DNA of 64,000 nucleotides from Roseimaritima ulvae (GCF_008065135.1 NZ_CP042914.1:6243404-6307403); one strand, 5' to 3'. Positions 54,912 through 64,000 are shown, counted from the stretch's first letter. The notes: generated by a model not told the origin, from the letters alone. A program made the numbers and translations.

Positions 54912-56282
54912 ATGCTGAATTCCCCCAAACTCTATCGCTCAATACCAACTCCAAGCGAGCAGCGGTTCGCGACGTTTCGAAAGCTGTCCGCGGCCTTGGC
55001 GTTGTTCTTTTTCCTGGCTCTTATTTATGGCTCGATGGTGCCGCTGACGCCTCGCCAGCTTTCTTGGGACCAGGCGGTAGCCAAGTTTGGAAAATTGCCC
55101 TGGCTGCAATTGGGCGTTTACCACCGCGCGGATTGGGTGGCCAATATCTTAGTGGTGCTGCCGGCGGGCTGGTTTGCAGCCGCCGCTGTGGATCTTGGTC
55201 GCCGCTCGCGCGGGCCCCTGCTGTGGGCGATTCCCTTGATTGTGGGCTTGCTATCCGCCACGGTAATCCTGATCGAATTCTGTCAGGTTTGGTTTCCGCC
55301 CCGGACGCAATCGAAAAACGATATTGCAGCCGGCTTGTTGGGCGCCTTGGCGGGGCCCATGCTATGGCTGCTCTGTGGCCGAGCCGTGTTCACCATCCTG
55401 GACTCCATTCGCCACACTCGTTTGACGCAGATTCGCGTGCTGTGGGCCGTGGTGGCTTACGCGATTTTGAATTTGATCTATGCCGTATTGCCGCTGGATG
55501 TGATGGTCGATCCCGCCGAATGGTCCAGCAAATTGTCAGCCGGTCGCTTGATCTTGTGGCCCACTGCCTCCCTGGACATTGATTCCAATCTGGTGCGTGG
55601 GTTGCTGTTGGCGGGTCTACGAACATCGATCGTCGCCTTCGCCATCTCGCTGTACCGAGGGCCACTTTGGGGACTGATGCTGGGGACGGGATTTGCGTTG
55701 TTATGCGAATTGGTCCAGATCCCGATTTACACTCGAACCGCTTCCTCGTTGGACGTTCTGGCCGGCGTCGCAGGAGCCTGCGGAGGCTTATTGGTTGCCG
55801 GGCAATGGGAACGCGTCAACCGTTGGATGCGTCGTCCTCTGTCCTGGGGCCTGCTGTTTCTTGGGCTGTTACTGTTGATCAATCTGATTACGTTGGGCCG
55901 TTCCGGGCAATGGATCAGTGATCCGGAATGGATTCAGCAACGTTGGGCTTCTTTTTTTGCTTGGCCGTTCGTTAAGTACTACTACACCAGTGAATTTGCC
56001 GCCGGCACCAATTTGCTGTCGAAACTGCTGAGCTTTGCAATCGTCGGTTTTGTGCTCAAGGGTGCGCAGCGCACGGCGCCCGCACGGTTCTCGCGTTCGG
56101 TAGCCGTGGTGGGTTGGCTAAGTATTGGTATGGTCGCGGTGATGTTGGAAATTGCGCAGGTGTATCTGCCCCCCCAGATTCCCGATGCCGCGGATGTATG
56201 CATCTATATTGCAGGAGCGATGTTCGGCTACGGCAGCCACTGGATGTTCAGCCTGGATGATCGATCGGTGGTGACCGCATGA
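54912..56282 (+). CDS. VanZ-family membrane protein
   Basis: This is a 456-residue polytopic protein of about ten hydrophobic segments. RADWVANILVVLPAGWFAA near residue 74 and EFCQVWFPPRTQSKNDIAAG near 122 are the R/D-x3-N-x5-P-x-G and E-x2-Q-x5-R-x3-D patterns of the VanZ family, and a second, weaker E-x2-Q-x11-D copy (LEIAQVYLPPQIPDAADVCI) lies near residue 412, so the protein may contain two VanZ units. VanZ-like proteins appear in many polysaccharide and exosortase loci, but their function is not established outside teicoplanin resistance. Its stop overlaps the next start (ATGA). Confidence 0.82.
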   Translation: MLNSPKLYRSIPTPSEQRFATFRKLSAALALFFFLALIYGSMVPLTPRQLSWDQAVAKFGKLPWLQLGVYHRADWVANILVVLPAGWFAAAAVDLGRRSRGPLLWAIPLIVGLLSATVILIEFCQVWFPPRTQSKNDIAAGLLGALAGPMLWLLCGRAVFTILDSIRHTRLTQIRVLWAVVAYAILNLIYAVLPLDVMVDPAEWSSKLSAGRLILWPTASLDIDSNLVRGLLLAGLRTSIVAFAISLYRGPLWGLMLGTGFALLCELVQIPIYTRTASSLDVLAGVAGACGGLLVAGQWERVNRWMRRPLSWGLLFLGLLLLINLITLGRSGQWISDPEWIQQRWASFFAWPFVKYYYTSEFAAGTNLLSKLLSFAIVGFVLKGAQRTAPARFSRSVAVVGWLSIGMVAVMLEIAQVYLPPQIPDAADVCIYIAGAMFGYGSHWMFSLDDRSVVTA

Positions 56283-58234
56283 CGTTGGACCAAGGCTCTC
56301 GCGCAGCACGTCTATTGGCAGCCGCCACGTTAACGGTCGGCGGTTGTTTATTGGCATCCTCACACGCGAGTTGGCCTGTCATCCAGGTCGCCCTGGTGGC
56401 CGGCTGTTTTATCGTAGGTCTGCTTCGTCCGCACTGGTTTGCGGCAATTTTTCCTCTGGCTTGGGTGATCGGCGATGCCTATCCGTTAACCGGGCAGATT
56501 CTTGTCAAAGAGTACGACTCCATCTTGTTAGCCACGGCCGGCGGCGTGCTGTTTTCGACCTTTCGCCATGCCGCCACCGCCCCTCATAGTGTGAGCCCCC
56601 ATCCACCGCAAGCCCTGGCCAGGGGAGGAGAGAGTGACGGCAGATCCAGGGGCCGAAAATGGAACCAAGCCCTTCCGTGGTGGCTACTGGGCGCTGCCAC
56701 CGTCCTGTCATTGCTGATTGGTTGGCAGGCGCTTCCCGCTGGAGATTGGGACGATCCGTTATCGATCTACTTCACGCGTTGGAATGCGGTACGTGAAGCC
56801 AAGGGCTATTTCTTAGGCGCATTGTTTGCCTCGCTGGCTTGGCACCACCGCCACCGGCACGGCGAGTCGCGCGTTTTACACGACGGCTTCGCGGTGGGCG
56901 TTCAGGTGGCAAGCGCGTACGTCATCGCCGCAATGATGGCCGAACGTTGGATGTTCAAATCGCTTTGGCAATTCGAGACGGTCTATCGGGCCACGGGTCC
57001 GTTCTTCACCATGCACATCGGCGACCATCATGTGGACGCATTTTTGGTGATGGCATTTCCGTATGCCTGGTATGGCTGGAAGGGTGAGTGCCTTAAGTGG
57101 CGGTTTGTTGTCCGTTTGTTGTTGTCGATGGGGCTGACCTACTGTGTGATCGCCACCATGTCGCGGGCAACCATCGTCGTGTTAGGTTTGGAGATATGCG
57201 TGCTGGCTTCGTGGGCTACCTTGCGTATCCTGCCCTGGCAACCATTGCGATATCCGTACCTAAGTCCTATCGCGGGGTTAGCGGCTAGCTGTGTCGCTGT
57301 GGTGTTAATGTATGCGGTCGCTCAGATCGCGCCTCTCAAAAATCGTTTTGAAACCGCGGCCTCCGACATCGTTACGCGGACCGACCACTGGGAGGTTTCG
57401 GCCGACAGGGAAGGGCAGACGTTTACCACGGCAACCTGTGGGCACGGTGCCGGCACCTTCCCCACCTACATGGCCGGCCAGCGAGGCGTGAGCTTCCCTC
57501 CGCTGCAACGCATTGGGGACAAACAGCAAAACATCATACGGCTGCAGCCGGGTTGGCCCATCTATCTGGAGCAGTGGCTGACCCGCGGCGGGGACGAGGG
57601 GGTCGTCGTTTCGGGCGTGGCCGAGCTGGTTGCGAAAGATTCGGACGACCGTGCTCGCGCACGTTCGCAACTCACAGCGATTCGCAGCCGCAAGTCACTG
57701 CTGTACTCATTCGAATCCCACCAAGTCGCGATCGATGTTGTCGGCACGGCCCCTCAACCCTTTGAGTTGGTCCTTCCTCCGCCGTCAAAACAAGATGTCG
57801 GCGAGCCCTGGACCGCTCGGCTACGCCCCCAATCGGCGGCCTTGTTTCTGTCTGGCAACAGCGCTGTCGATATTAGTGGCTTGACCGTACACGTACAAAA
57901 CAAGGACACCCCCCACGCGTTGAAAGCCTCGGGGTTGCCGTGGAGTTTTACATGCGACGATCACCTGATTTGGCGAGCCAAAAACGGACTGCTTCACATT
58001 TTCTTTTCTGCAGGCATCTTGGGTACGATTGCGTTACTGTGGATATGGCTGAGCGCCTTCTTCCCGCCAGGAAGTTCGCGGGGACAACCGCAGATGAATG
58101 GTTTGCGTTCTCTGGCCCCCTGCCTGGCGTTAGGCGGCTTCATCGCTCTTTCCATGATTGGGACGTTGATTGATACTCCCTGGCTGACCGGCTGGATGCT
58201 CAGCCTGGTTTGGCTTGCCTCCACACGCTCCTGA
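56279..58234 (+). CDS. O-antigen-ligase-like membrane protein (second, diverged)
   Basis: This is a 651-residue protein with about eleven hydrophobic segments in two clusters and a large hydrophilic insert (about residues 365-555) between them. Weak resemblance to O-antigen polymerase/ligase proteins comes from ATMSRATIVVLGLEICVLAS near residue 290, with a conserved Ser-Arg, from the GHGAGTFPTYM loop near 390 and from the terminal membrane cluster; the family's long periplasmic loop is here unusually large. Residues about 100-125 (56575-56650) appear to be translated repeat DNA between two membrane segments. Coupled to the VanZ-like gene. It may polymerise or ligate a second glycan; assignment is less certain than for 42212. 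Confidence 0.62.
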   Translation: MTLDQGSRAARLLAAATLTVGGCLLASSHASWPVIQVALVAGCFIVGLLRPHWFAAIFPLAWVIGDAYPLTGQILVKEYDSILLATAGGVLFSTFRHAATAPHSVSPHPPQALARGGESDGRSRGRKWNQALPWWLLGAATVLSLLIGWQALPAGDWDDPLSIYFTRWNAVREAKGYFLGALFASLAWHHRHRHGESRVLHDGFAVGVQVASAYVIAAMMAERWMFKSLWQFETVYRATGPFFTMHIGDHHVDAFLVMAFPYAWYGWKGECLKWRFVVRLLLSMGLTYCVIATMSRATIVVLGLEICVLASWATLRILPWQPLRYPYLSPIAGLAASCVAVVLMYAVAQIAPLKNRFETAASDIVTRTDHWEVSADREGQTFTTATCGHGAGTFPTYMAGQRGVSFPPLQRIGDKQQNIIRLQPGWPIYLEQWLTRGGDEGVVVSGVAELVAKDSDDRARARSQLTAIRSRKSLLYSFESHQVAIDVVGTAPQPFELVLPPPSKQDVGEPWTARLRPQSAALFLSGNSAVDISGLTVHVQNKDTPHALKASGLPWSFTCDDHLIWRAKNGLLHIFFSAGILGTIALLWIWLSAFFPPGSSRGQPQMNGLRSLAPCLALGGFIALSMIGTLIDTPWLTGWMLSLVWLASTRS

Positions 58235-58246
58235 CCGCCGCGCTAC

Positions 58247-59425
58247 ATGACGAACATGAAGACAACAAAGGAACCGGCATTGAATCGATCGGAAAGCGTA
58301 ACGGCGCCACAAGAGTCTCCGCTGGTAATGCATGTCCGGGTGGTCAGCGGGACCGGCGGAGGGCCGGACAAGACGATCCTTAATTCGCCGCGGTTTCTCA
58401 GCGAGCTCGGATACCGTAGCGTCTGTGTTTATCTGCGGGATCCGCGCGACGATGGGTTTTCGGTGCTCGCTCGACGCGCGGCCGCCCGACAAGCTCCTAT
58501 TGAAGCCGTCGATGACTTTGGTATTCGGGACATCGGGATTGTTTCGCGGATGCGAGACTTGGTCGAACGCTACCAGCCCACCATCTGGCACGGGCACGAC
58601 TACAAAAGCAACCTGCTGGGACTGATCCTGCGACGGCGACACCCCATGGAGCTGGTCACCACGGTACACGGCTGGGTGCACAAAACCTGGAAGACGCCGT
58701 TGTACTACTTCCTTGATCGCCGCTGCCTGCCGCGATACCAACAGGTGATTTGTGTCTCCCAAGACCTGTACGACGACTGCCTTCGGATCGGTGTACCGGA
58801 ATCCAGGTTATCTTTGATCGATAACGCCATCGCGTTGGACGACTATTCCGATCAACAGGACAGCGGCGTAGCCAAGTCGCAACTTGGATTTCCGCCCGAG
58901 ATACCGCTGGTCGTGGCGGTGGGGCGACTATCTTACGAGAAAGGTTTTGACCTACTCATTCAAGCGGTTGCCAATCTGATCGACTCGGGCGAAAAAGTCT
59001 CGCTTGCCATCGCTGGCGACGGCGCCGAGCGAGCCGCACTGCAAGGTCTGATCGACGCGACCGGTCATGGTGATTCGATTCGTTTGTTGGGGTTCGTCGA
59101 CGATCCTCGACGGGTCTACCAAGCGGCGGATCTGTACGCCCTGAGCAGTCGCCGCGAAGGACTGCCCAACGTGGTGTTGGAAGCGATGGCGATGGGAGTG
59201 CCGGTGCTGGCCACCAATGTCGCCGGCATGCCGACGCTGCTGCAGCAAGATGTCAACGGCTGTCTGATCGAGCCTGACAACCTGGACCAATTACAATCCG
59301 AACTGCTTCGTTTGCTGGGCGATGCCGACACTCGTCAGCGACTGAGCGCAGCGGCGAGAAAAACCATTGAGCAGCGGTTTAGTTTTCGTCGCCGCATGGA
59401 AAAAGTTGTGCGAACGTACAAGTAA
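58247..59425 (+). CDS. Glycosyltransferase family 4
   Basis: This 392-residue GT-B enzyme has MHVRVVSGTGGGPDKTILNS near residue 26 (acceptor-domain glycine loop), LVTTVHGWVHKTWKTPLYYF near 136, VVAVGRLSYEKGFDLLIQAV near 222 and ALSSRREGLPNVVLEAMAMG near 301 with E-x7-E. No membrane segment. It is the last + strand gene and converges on the metalloprotease gene with only 18 bases between stops; no terminator hairpin was found there. Confidence 0.93.
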   Translation: MTNMKTTKEPALNRSESVTAPQESPLVMHVRVVSGTGGGPDKTILNSPRFLSELGYRSVCVYLRDPRDDGFSVLARRAAARQAPIEAVDDFGIRDIGIVSRMRDLVERYQPTIWHGHDYKSNLLGLILRRRHPMELVTTVHGWVHKTWKTPLYYFLDRRCLPRYQQVICVSQDLYDDCLRIGVPESRLSLIDNAIALDDYSDQQDSGVAKSQLGFPPEIPLVVAVGRLSYEKGFDLLIQAVANLIDSGEKVSLAIAGDGAERAALQGLIDATGHGDSIRLLGFVDDPRRVYQAADLYALSSRREGLPNVVLEAMAMGVPVLATNVAGMPTLLQQDVNGCLIEPDNLDQLQSELLRLLGDADTRQRLSAAARKTIEQRFSFRRRMEKVVRTYK

Positions 59426-59443
59426 CCCAGCGAGACACTCGGA

Positions 59444-62400
59444 TTACAAGCCAGCCATTCCGTGGATCCGATCCGCAAGATGATCAAGCAGTTCGATGTC
59501 GCGGAACAACCGGTCGGTGGTCTCTTGCACCGCGGTTAACTCGCTCGGCACGCTAAACTTTGGCTTGCCACGTGACTCTGAGTCGTTTGGCCACGCACTG
59601 CTGAATTCACGCATGCGTTGTCTGCCAGCGGCAACGATTTCTACCAGTTGTTGCAATGGCAATAACCATTCCGCGTTATTTTGCGATCCGAAATCATCGC
59701 CATGCTCGATCAGCGGAACACTTTCGTCCGAGGGACTGTTTTCGATCGTAGCCTGCACGAGCTGCGAGTCGAGCCACGGCGAAGATGCGGGTTCCACATC
59801 GGCGACGAGGATTCCGGGCTCGAGAGCTAGAACTCCAGCCACTTCGGTGGTGTGATTCTGCTCGCTATCACGCGAGGCCTCTTCTTCGAACCACACCGTC
59901 ACGCTGCTGGCGGTCGACGAGCGATGCCGGATTGAACCCGTGTCGGCTCCGTCGAGGGTCTGAGAGTCGGCAAGGATCACCGGACTCGTGGATCCACCAA
60001 GGCTGCCAAACGTGACCGTCGTATCGGTATGCGTGACGGTGTCGCCGGTAACAACCGCGTTTAGGCTAACATCGCCACTCTGCGACGCACCTCGGTCGAT
60101 AGCGATGTACCCCACCGTTTCTGGCGAGTGAATCCCGTCGGCGGCCTCTTCTTCATAGAGTGCCACACTAAATCCGTCAGCACTTACGTTGCTGATTCTA
60201 TCGGTGACCGCCGCGGTGTCGTTTATGGTCATGGTCTGGGCGAGCACCAAGGGTGTACCGCCGAAGGCCGCCGCAAAGGCAACGTTCTTGCTGTTCTCAT
60301 TGGCCAGCGATGTCGTCGTCCCCGCGACCACCTGAGTGCCGTCACTCAGCCTGTGCGTCCCCGCTTCGACGACCAAGTAGCCAATATCTTCGGTCGCATG
60401 GGTGCCATCGAGGTAGTCCCACTCTTGGAACCGAATCTGAAAGCTGTTGGATGTGACGTTCCGCACGCGGACGACTCCTTGATTCCAACCGTTAACCGTC
60501 GCGCCGCCAGCGACAACCACGGGGTTGTCAAAACTTTGCGGTAGCGGGACCGTCTTCCATTGATGGTCGACCCCCAAAGCAGTCCCCGAAAAACCGATTT
60601 CGGCCGAGGGCTGAGGCGGTTGCGGAGGATTAGCGACGCCAATCAGACCTGGCTGAATCGCCAGGACGCCGGCGACTTCGGTCGTATGACTCAGCTCGCT
60701 GTCCCTAGAGGCCTCTTCCTCAAACCACAGCGTTACGCTATTGGCGGTCGATGAGCGATGCCGGATCGAACCGACGTCGCCACCATCCAACGTCTGAGCG
60801 TCGGAAAGAATAATGGGCTGACTGGATCCCCCGATGCTGCCAAAGTTGACCGTCGTATCCGCATGGGTGACTGTATCGCCGGTAACGACAGCGTTTAGAC
60901 CAATCTCTCCATGTTGTGCGGTACCGCGATCGATGGCGATAAACCCGACCGTTTCTGTCGAGTGAATTCCGTCGGCCGCCTCTTCTTCGTACAGCGTCAA
61001 CTCAAATCCGCTGGCGCTGACATTGCCGATGCGGTCTGCCGCGGCAGCGGTGTCGTTGTAGCTCATTGTCTGAGCAAGCACTAACGGCATGCTGTCGAAT
61101 GTGGTCTCGAACGCAATCGGTTTCAGGGTCTCATTGGGCAGCGAGACCGTCGTTCCTGCGACCAACTGCGTGCCATCATTCAAGGTGTGCGCCCCCGCCT
61201 CGACAACCAGGAACCCGATATCTTCGGTCGTGTGGGTGCCATCGTGGTAGTCCCATTCCTGGAAGCGAATTTGGAAACTGTTGGCGGTCACGTTTTTAAT
61301 CCGGACCACTCCTTGATTCCAACCGTTGGCCGTGGCCCCGCCCGCGACGACCACGGGGTTTGTGAAGCTGACCGGCAATGTGACGGTCTGCCACTGGTGA
61401 TCCACGTCGGCGGCGATCCCAGAGAATCCGATGGTGTCGCTGGTCAGCGGTGAAACCGTAATATCGACGGTTGCGGTACTCGTCAAATCCCCATCGGTGA
61501 TCACGTATGAAAACGCATCACTGCCGCTAAACCCAGGATCGGGTGTGTAGGTCAATGTCCCATCGCCGTTGTCGACCACCGATCCGTGTGTCCCCTGAGA
61601 CAGCGAGTGGATCGCCAGTCCGTCACCATCGGGGTCGGAGTCGTTTGCAAGAACATCCAGTTGAATCCAGGCATCTTGGTCAACCGCGGCGAAATCATCG
61701 TTAGCCACGGGCGCACGGTTTCCGTCGATCGCCACGATGGTGCCCGAAACCGCATACTGGCCGCGACTGACGACATCGCTGTATCCCGAAGGCGGGTTGG
61801 CGGCAAAGTTTCCCACGCCGCTGCCATCCACGGCGGCATAATACGTTCCCGCTGGCAACTCCAGGTTTAGGAAAGAAGCACTTAAACCGTTGGTGGGATT
61901 GGATGTCGCGACGGGCGTCCCGCTGCTGTCGTACAGCGTCGCGCTGATATCGAGATTGGTGCCCTGACTTCCGACCGGGGTCGACTCGATCAGCCGAGTA
62001 AAACTGGAACCGTCGTTGATAAAAACCTCTTGGACATAGGAATCAAACGTCAGGTTGATGGTGCCGGCACCAGTCTGGAATTCGAACACATCCAAATCGT
62101 CTGCACGTTCGATCACCCCAAAGGCCGCAACGTCGATAAGGGCTGAGTTCGCTGCGTTGGCACCGAGTGTCTCCAGCGGCGTCGCCGATCCGATCTCATC
62201 GCCGTGATCATCGGTTCGGTATCCGAAGCCATTGCGTGACGTGATCACATCAAAATCGTCTTGGCTATTGCTGGAATTGTGGTACTGCCCGGTATCCCAG
62301 GTAGTCATGTTCTTGTAGTAACCACTGCCCATGATCGGTCCCCAGCCCGTTTCCCCCGAGCCATGCCCGTTGTAGTAGGGAGAGCCGCCGGAGAGTCCGT

Positions 62401-63124
62401 CATGGCCCAGTCCGAGGGCGTGGCCGATCTCATGACTGCTAGCTGCAGAGACTCCGATTTCACTGGTATTGAACACAAACACCGGTTCGTCGGCGGAGTC
62501 GTTGAAGCTGTTCATATAGGCAAACCCGCCGCAGCCACAACTGTCCCAATCTTTGGTGATGACGACGCGCGTCCCCCACTGGGCATCATCCCCCCCGGAT
62601 CGTCGCAGTGCCTGCTCTCCCGGATCCTCGGTCGTCACGTTGACGTGGAAGGGAGAAAAATCCTCGGCAACGCGCCGCCAAATCCTTTGAATGCGATCGA
62701 GTTCACTGCTGGTAAACGCGGGACCGTTACCGCTGGGGTCATAGGCTGGTGAAACGATACTGCTGCGTCCGCTGGCAGCATTCCAGGTCGTGCCTTCGGT
62801 GGTGTGCCCATCGAAATCCAAATAGATCGTGTGGTCGGCCCCGGGCAGGCTGTGCAACCGAAAGGTGTCGGCCGCAGACGCCTCCACCGGGCTGAGTGCG
62901 TCAACATTGTCTGCAATGGTTGCCGCAGGGTGGAGGATTTCGAGCACCTCAGGGTGTTCGACAAACAAACCGTTGTCGGACTCCTCGCTGGCGATCCAAC
63001 TGACCGCGATATCGGCGGCCAGCAATTGGCGAGCTTCCAGGGTTTCAAACCGCGTCCTGCGGTGGTTGCCTGTGCGAAAGTTCGTTCTCCGACGACGGCT
63101 CTTCACTAAGCGATATCGCGACAT
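59444..63124 (-). CDS. Secreted metzincin-type protease with two long repeats
   Basis: This is a 1226-residue exported protein. Its N terminus has the planctomycete RFETLEARQLLAAD signature (about residues 25-38), then a zinc-protease domain with HEIGHALGLGHDG near residue 230 (H-E-x2-H-x2-G-x2-H) and a Met-turn GPIMGSGYY near 262. A cadherin/Ig-like domain follows at about 470-560 (GVDP-type run ANDSDPDGDGLAIHSLSQGT). Residues about 562-830 and 840-1108 are two copies of a 265-residue repeat, each containing three shorter modules ending in E-T-V-G-F/Y-I-A-I or similar, resembling H-type lectin modules. It starts at ATG 63124 with an AGGGG five or six bases upstream. It may cleave or bind extracellular proteins or glycans; no C-terminal exosortase sorting signal is seen. 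Confidence 0.85.
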   Translation of the reverse strand: MSRYRLVKSRRRRTNFRTGNHRRTRFETLEARQLLAADIAVSWIASEESDNGLFVEHPEVLEILHPAATIADNVDALSPVEASAADTFRLHSLPGADHTIYLDFDGHTTEGTTWNAASGRSSIVSPAYDPSGNGPAFTSSELDRIQRIWRRVAEDFSPFHVNVTTEDPGEQALRRSGGDDAQWGTRVVITKDWDSCGCGGFAYMNSFNDSADEPVFVFNTSEIGVSAASSHEIGHALGLGHDGLSGGSPYYNGHGSGETGWGPIMGSGYYKNMTTWDTGQYHNSSNSQDDFDVITSRNGFGYRTDDHGDEIGSATPLETLGANAANSALIDVAAFGVIERADDLDVFEFQTGAGTINLTFDSYVQEVFINDGSSFTRLIESTPVGSQGTNLDISATLYDSSGTPVATSNPTNGLSASFLNLELPAGTYYAAVDGSGVGNFAANPPSGYSDVVSRGQYAVSGTIVAIDGNRAPVANDDFAAVDQDAWIQLDVLANDSDPDGDGLAIHSLSQGTHGSVVDNGDGTLTYTPDPGFSGSDAFSYVITDGDLTSTATVDITVSPLTSDTIGFSGIAADVDHQWQTVTLPVSFTNPVVVAGGATANGWNQGVVRIKNVTANSFQIRFQEWDYHDGTHTTEDIGFLVVEAGAHTLNDGTQLVAGTTVSLPNETLKPIAFETTFDSMPLVLAQTMSYNDTAAAADRIGNVSASGFELTLYEEEAADGIHSTETVGFIAIDRGTAQHGEIGLNAVVTGDTVTHADTTVNFGSIGGSSQPIILSDAQTLDGGDVGSIRHRSSTANSVTLWFEEEASRDSELSHTTEVAGVLAIQPGLIGVANPPQPPQPSAEIGFSGTALGVDHQWKTVPLPQSFDNPVVVAGGATVNGWNQGVVRVRNVTSNSFQIRFQEWDYLDGTHATEDIGYLVVEAGTHRLSDGTQVVAGTTTSLANENSKNVAFAAAFGGTPLVLAQTMTINDTAAVTDRISNVSADGFSVALYEEEAADGIHSPETVGYIAIDRGASQSGDVSLNAVVTGDTVTHTDTTVTFGSLGGSTSPVILADSQTLDGADTGSIRHRSSTASSVTVWFEEEASRDSEQNHTTEVAGVLALEPGILVADVEPASSPWLDSQLVQATIENSPSDESVPLIEHGDDFGSQNNAEWLLPLQQLVEIVAAGRQRMREFSSAWPNDSESRGKPKFSVPSELTAVQETTDRLFRDIELLDHLADRIHGMAGL

Positions 63125-63256
63125 CCGTTTCCCCTAAGGCTGTAGTCGTAAAGTTACGCGCGGAAGTGGTGACCGTGGAAAAGACTCGCACAAGGGAGGA
63201 TGGGTCGCCACAAGAAAAGGTTTCGGGAACGTGAGCAACGATTCCCATGGTGAGCA

Positions 63257-63283
63257 ACTATAAAGTTTTGCCCAACAAAGCAA
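63257..63283 (-). promoter_or_regulatory. Candidate promoter of the metalloprotease gene
   Basis: On the minus strand TTGCTT (63283-63278) is followed after 15 bases by TATAGT (63262-63257), about 135 bases before the start codon. The -10 box matches 5 of 6 consensus bases; the spacing is short. By-eye only. Confidence 0.28.
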
Positions 63284-63571
63284 ACCCGCCTGCAGAGGAG
63301 GGCATAGACGGCCTTGGTAGGGATCGTGCTTCACCATTGCCCCCAATTAGACAGACCGGAGGCAAGCTGGACGAAGCGAATCCACGGAGCATCATCACTC
63401 AGCAGCTAATTCCCAATATCCCCAGGATCGATGGACCGGTGAATTTCCCGGTACCGATTTACCCGCGCGACCGCAGGAGACGACTGACTTAGTAGCATTG
63501 AAATACCAAACGGCCTCGATTCACCCTCCCCCCGGGCATTGGTATCTACACATCTTCCTTCACCCTCTCTC
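63284..63571. other. Noncoding gap
   Basis: No gene is supported; the short + frame at 63247-63492 has no family resemblance. Confidence 0.5.
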
Positions 63572-63720
63572 GGGACGTGAAGTGAATGATTGACGGATTC
63601 ACTTCACTCTCCCTCTGGGAGAGTCGAGCGTCAGCGAGGAGAGGACGACCGCGCCGCTGCAAAAATCATAAGAACCTCCCCTCGCTGACGCTCGACCCTC
63701 CTTAAGGGACGTGAAGTGTT
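63572..63720. mobile_element. Truncated MITE-like element C, copy 3, with a second left end
   Basis: gggacgtgaagtgaatgatt starts a C element (63572) whose interior matches copies 1 and 2 to ctcgaccctcctta (about 63704). Instead of the right terminal repeat, a new left end gggacgtgaagtgttttatt begins at 63706 and leads into other sequence. The element is therefore incomplete or two copies have recombined. Confidence 0.75.
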
Positions 63721-63738
63721 TTATTGACGAAAATCTGG

Positions 63739-63986
63739 CTCTCCTCTCCCTCAAAACAAGCTTACGGATAACACGTTTCATCTCAACGCTACCGTTCATT
63801 TGCTAGGTCAATTGACTTCCTCGCAAAGGCTTGTTTTGGGGGAGAGGGGCCGGGGGTGAGGGGGCGACAGAGCAGCCCTTGCATGTCGTGTGCGCGCTAA
63901 CAAATAAACGTCAAAACAGCACGTTCCCCCAGAATATCGCCTCGTGGAATTCCCCCTCACCCCCAGCCCCTCTCCCCCAAGCAAGC
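63739..63986. repeat. G/C-rich inverted repeats
   Basis: gcttgttttgggggagaggg at 63829-63848, continued by gccgggggtgagggggcg, is inverted at 63951-63986 (tccccctcacccccagcccc, tctcccccaagcaagc). A further partial copy lies at 63739-63763. The enclosed bases encode nothing. The same ggggagaggg core occurs inside the glycosyltransferase gene at 15250. Confidence 0.8.
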
Positions 63987-64000
63987 TTCTGGAAATCGCA

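Noticed and set aside
63247-63492. 81-codon + strand frame
   Set aside because: Overlaps the promoter region of the metalloprotease gene and has no family signature.

Overview
The window looks like a chromosomal segment of a planctomycete, most likely from the Pirellulaceae. Four things point there: an exosortase/EpsI exopolysaccharide locus; a long secreted protein with the N-terminal RFETLEARQLLAAD signature common in planctomycete secretomes; GC-rich genes separated by dense short palindromic repeats; and decayed ISL3 and ISAs1 elements. Every gene is on the + strand except one large metalloprotease at the right end and one IS remnant. I saw no rRNA, tRNA or CRISPR array.

Layout. 1-1055: no credible gene. 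1056-12218: core exosortase/EPS operon (exosortase, BY-kinase/chain-length protein, giant TPR protein, EpsI-family protein, phosphoglycosyl transferase, NodB-type deacetylase). 12219-18918: two glycosyltransferases, a hexapeptide acyltransferase and the ABC exporter permease, set in dense repeats (palindromes, MITE-like elements, a 117-bp tandem array). 18919-23786: sugar-nucleotide genes (RmlD-like, RmlB, RmlA) and KdsD. Each junction from the permease to RmlA holds a GGGCAGTG-type octamer cassette; two of the three enclose an S23 four-helix-bundle gene and one is empty. 23790-48538: an AT-richer, repeat-free island with the exporter ATPase, a sulfotransferase, methyltransferases, two capsule-synthesis-like proteins, about nine glycosyltransferases, an epimerase and an O-antigen ligase/polymerase, interspersed with IS remnants. 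48670-59425: PaaK-like adenylate-forming protein, SufS-like aminotransferase, glycosyltransferases, a beta-propeller-like lipoprotein, a VanZ-like protein and a second ligase/polymerase-like membrane protein. 59444-63124 (-): a metzincin with two long H-lectin-like repeats. 63125-64000: repeats.

How it fits together (inference from family knowledge). The phosphoglycosyl transferase primes a lipid carrier. Rml-type enzymes and KdsD supply dTDP-deoxysugar and Kdo precursors. The glycosyltransferases build repeat units, modified by sulfo-, methyl- and acyltransferases and the deacetylase. Assembly and export could use the Wzm/Wzt-like ABC pair or the Wzy/ligase-like proteins under BY-kinase length control. 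The exosortase and EpsI protein would process and anchor proteins encoded elsewhere; no C-terminal PEP-CTERM-like sorting signal was found in this window.

The least explained structures are the S23 cassettes with inverted octamer arms, the MITE-like element found twice at the exact centre of the same short palindrome, and intergenic repeats that have entered coding sequences in frame or supply their start and stop codons.
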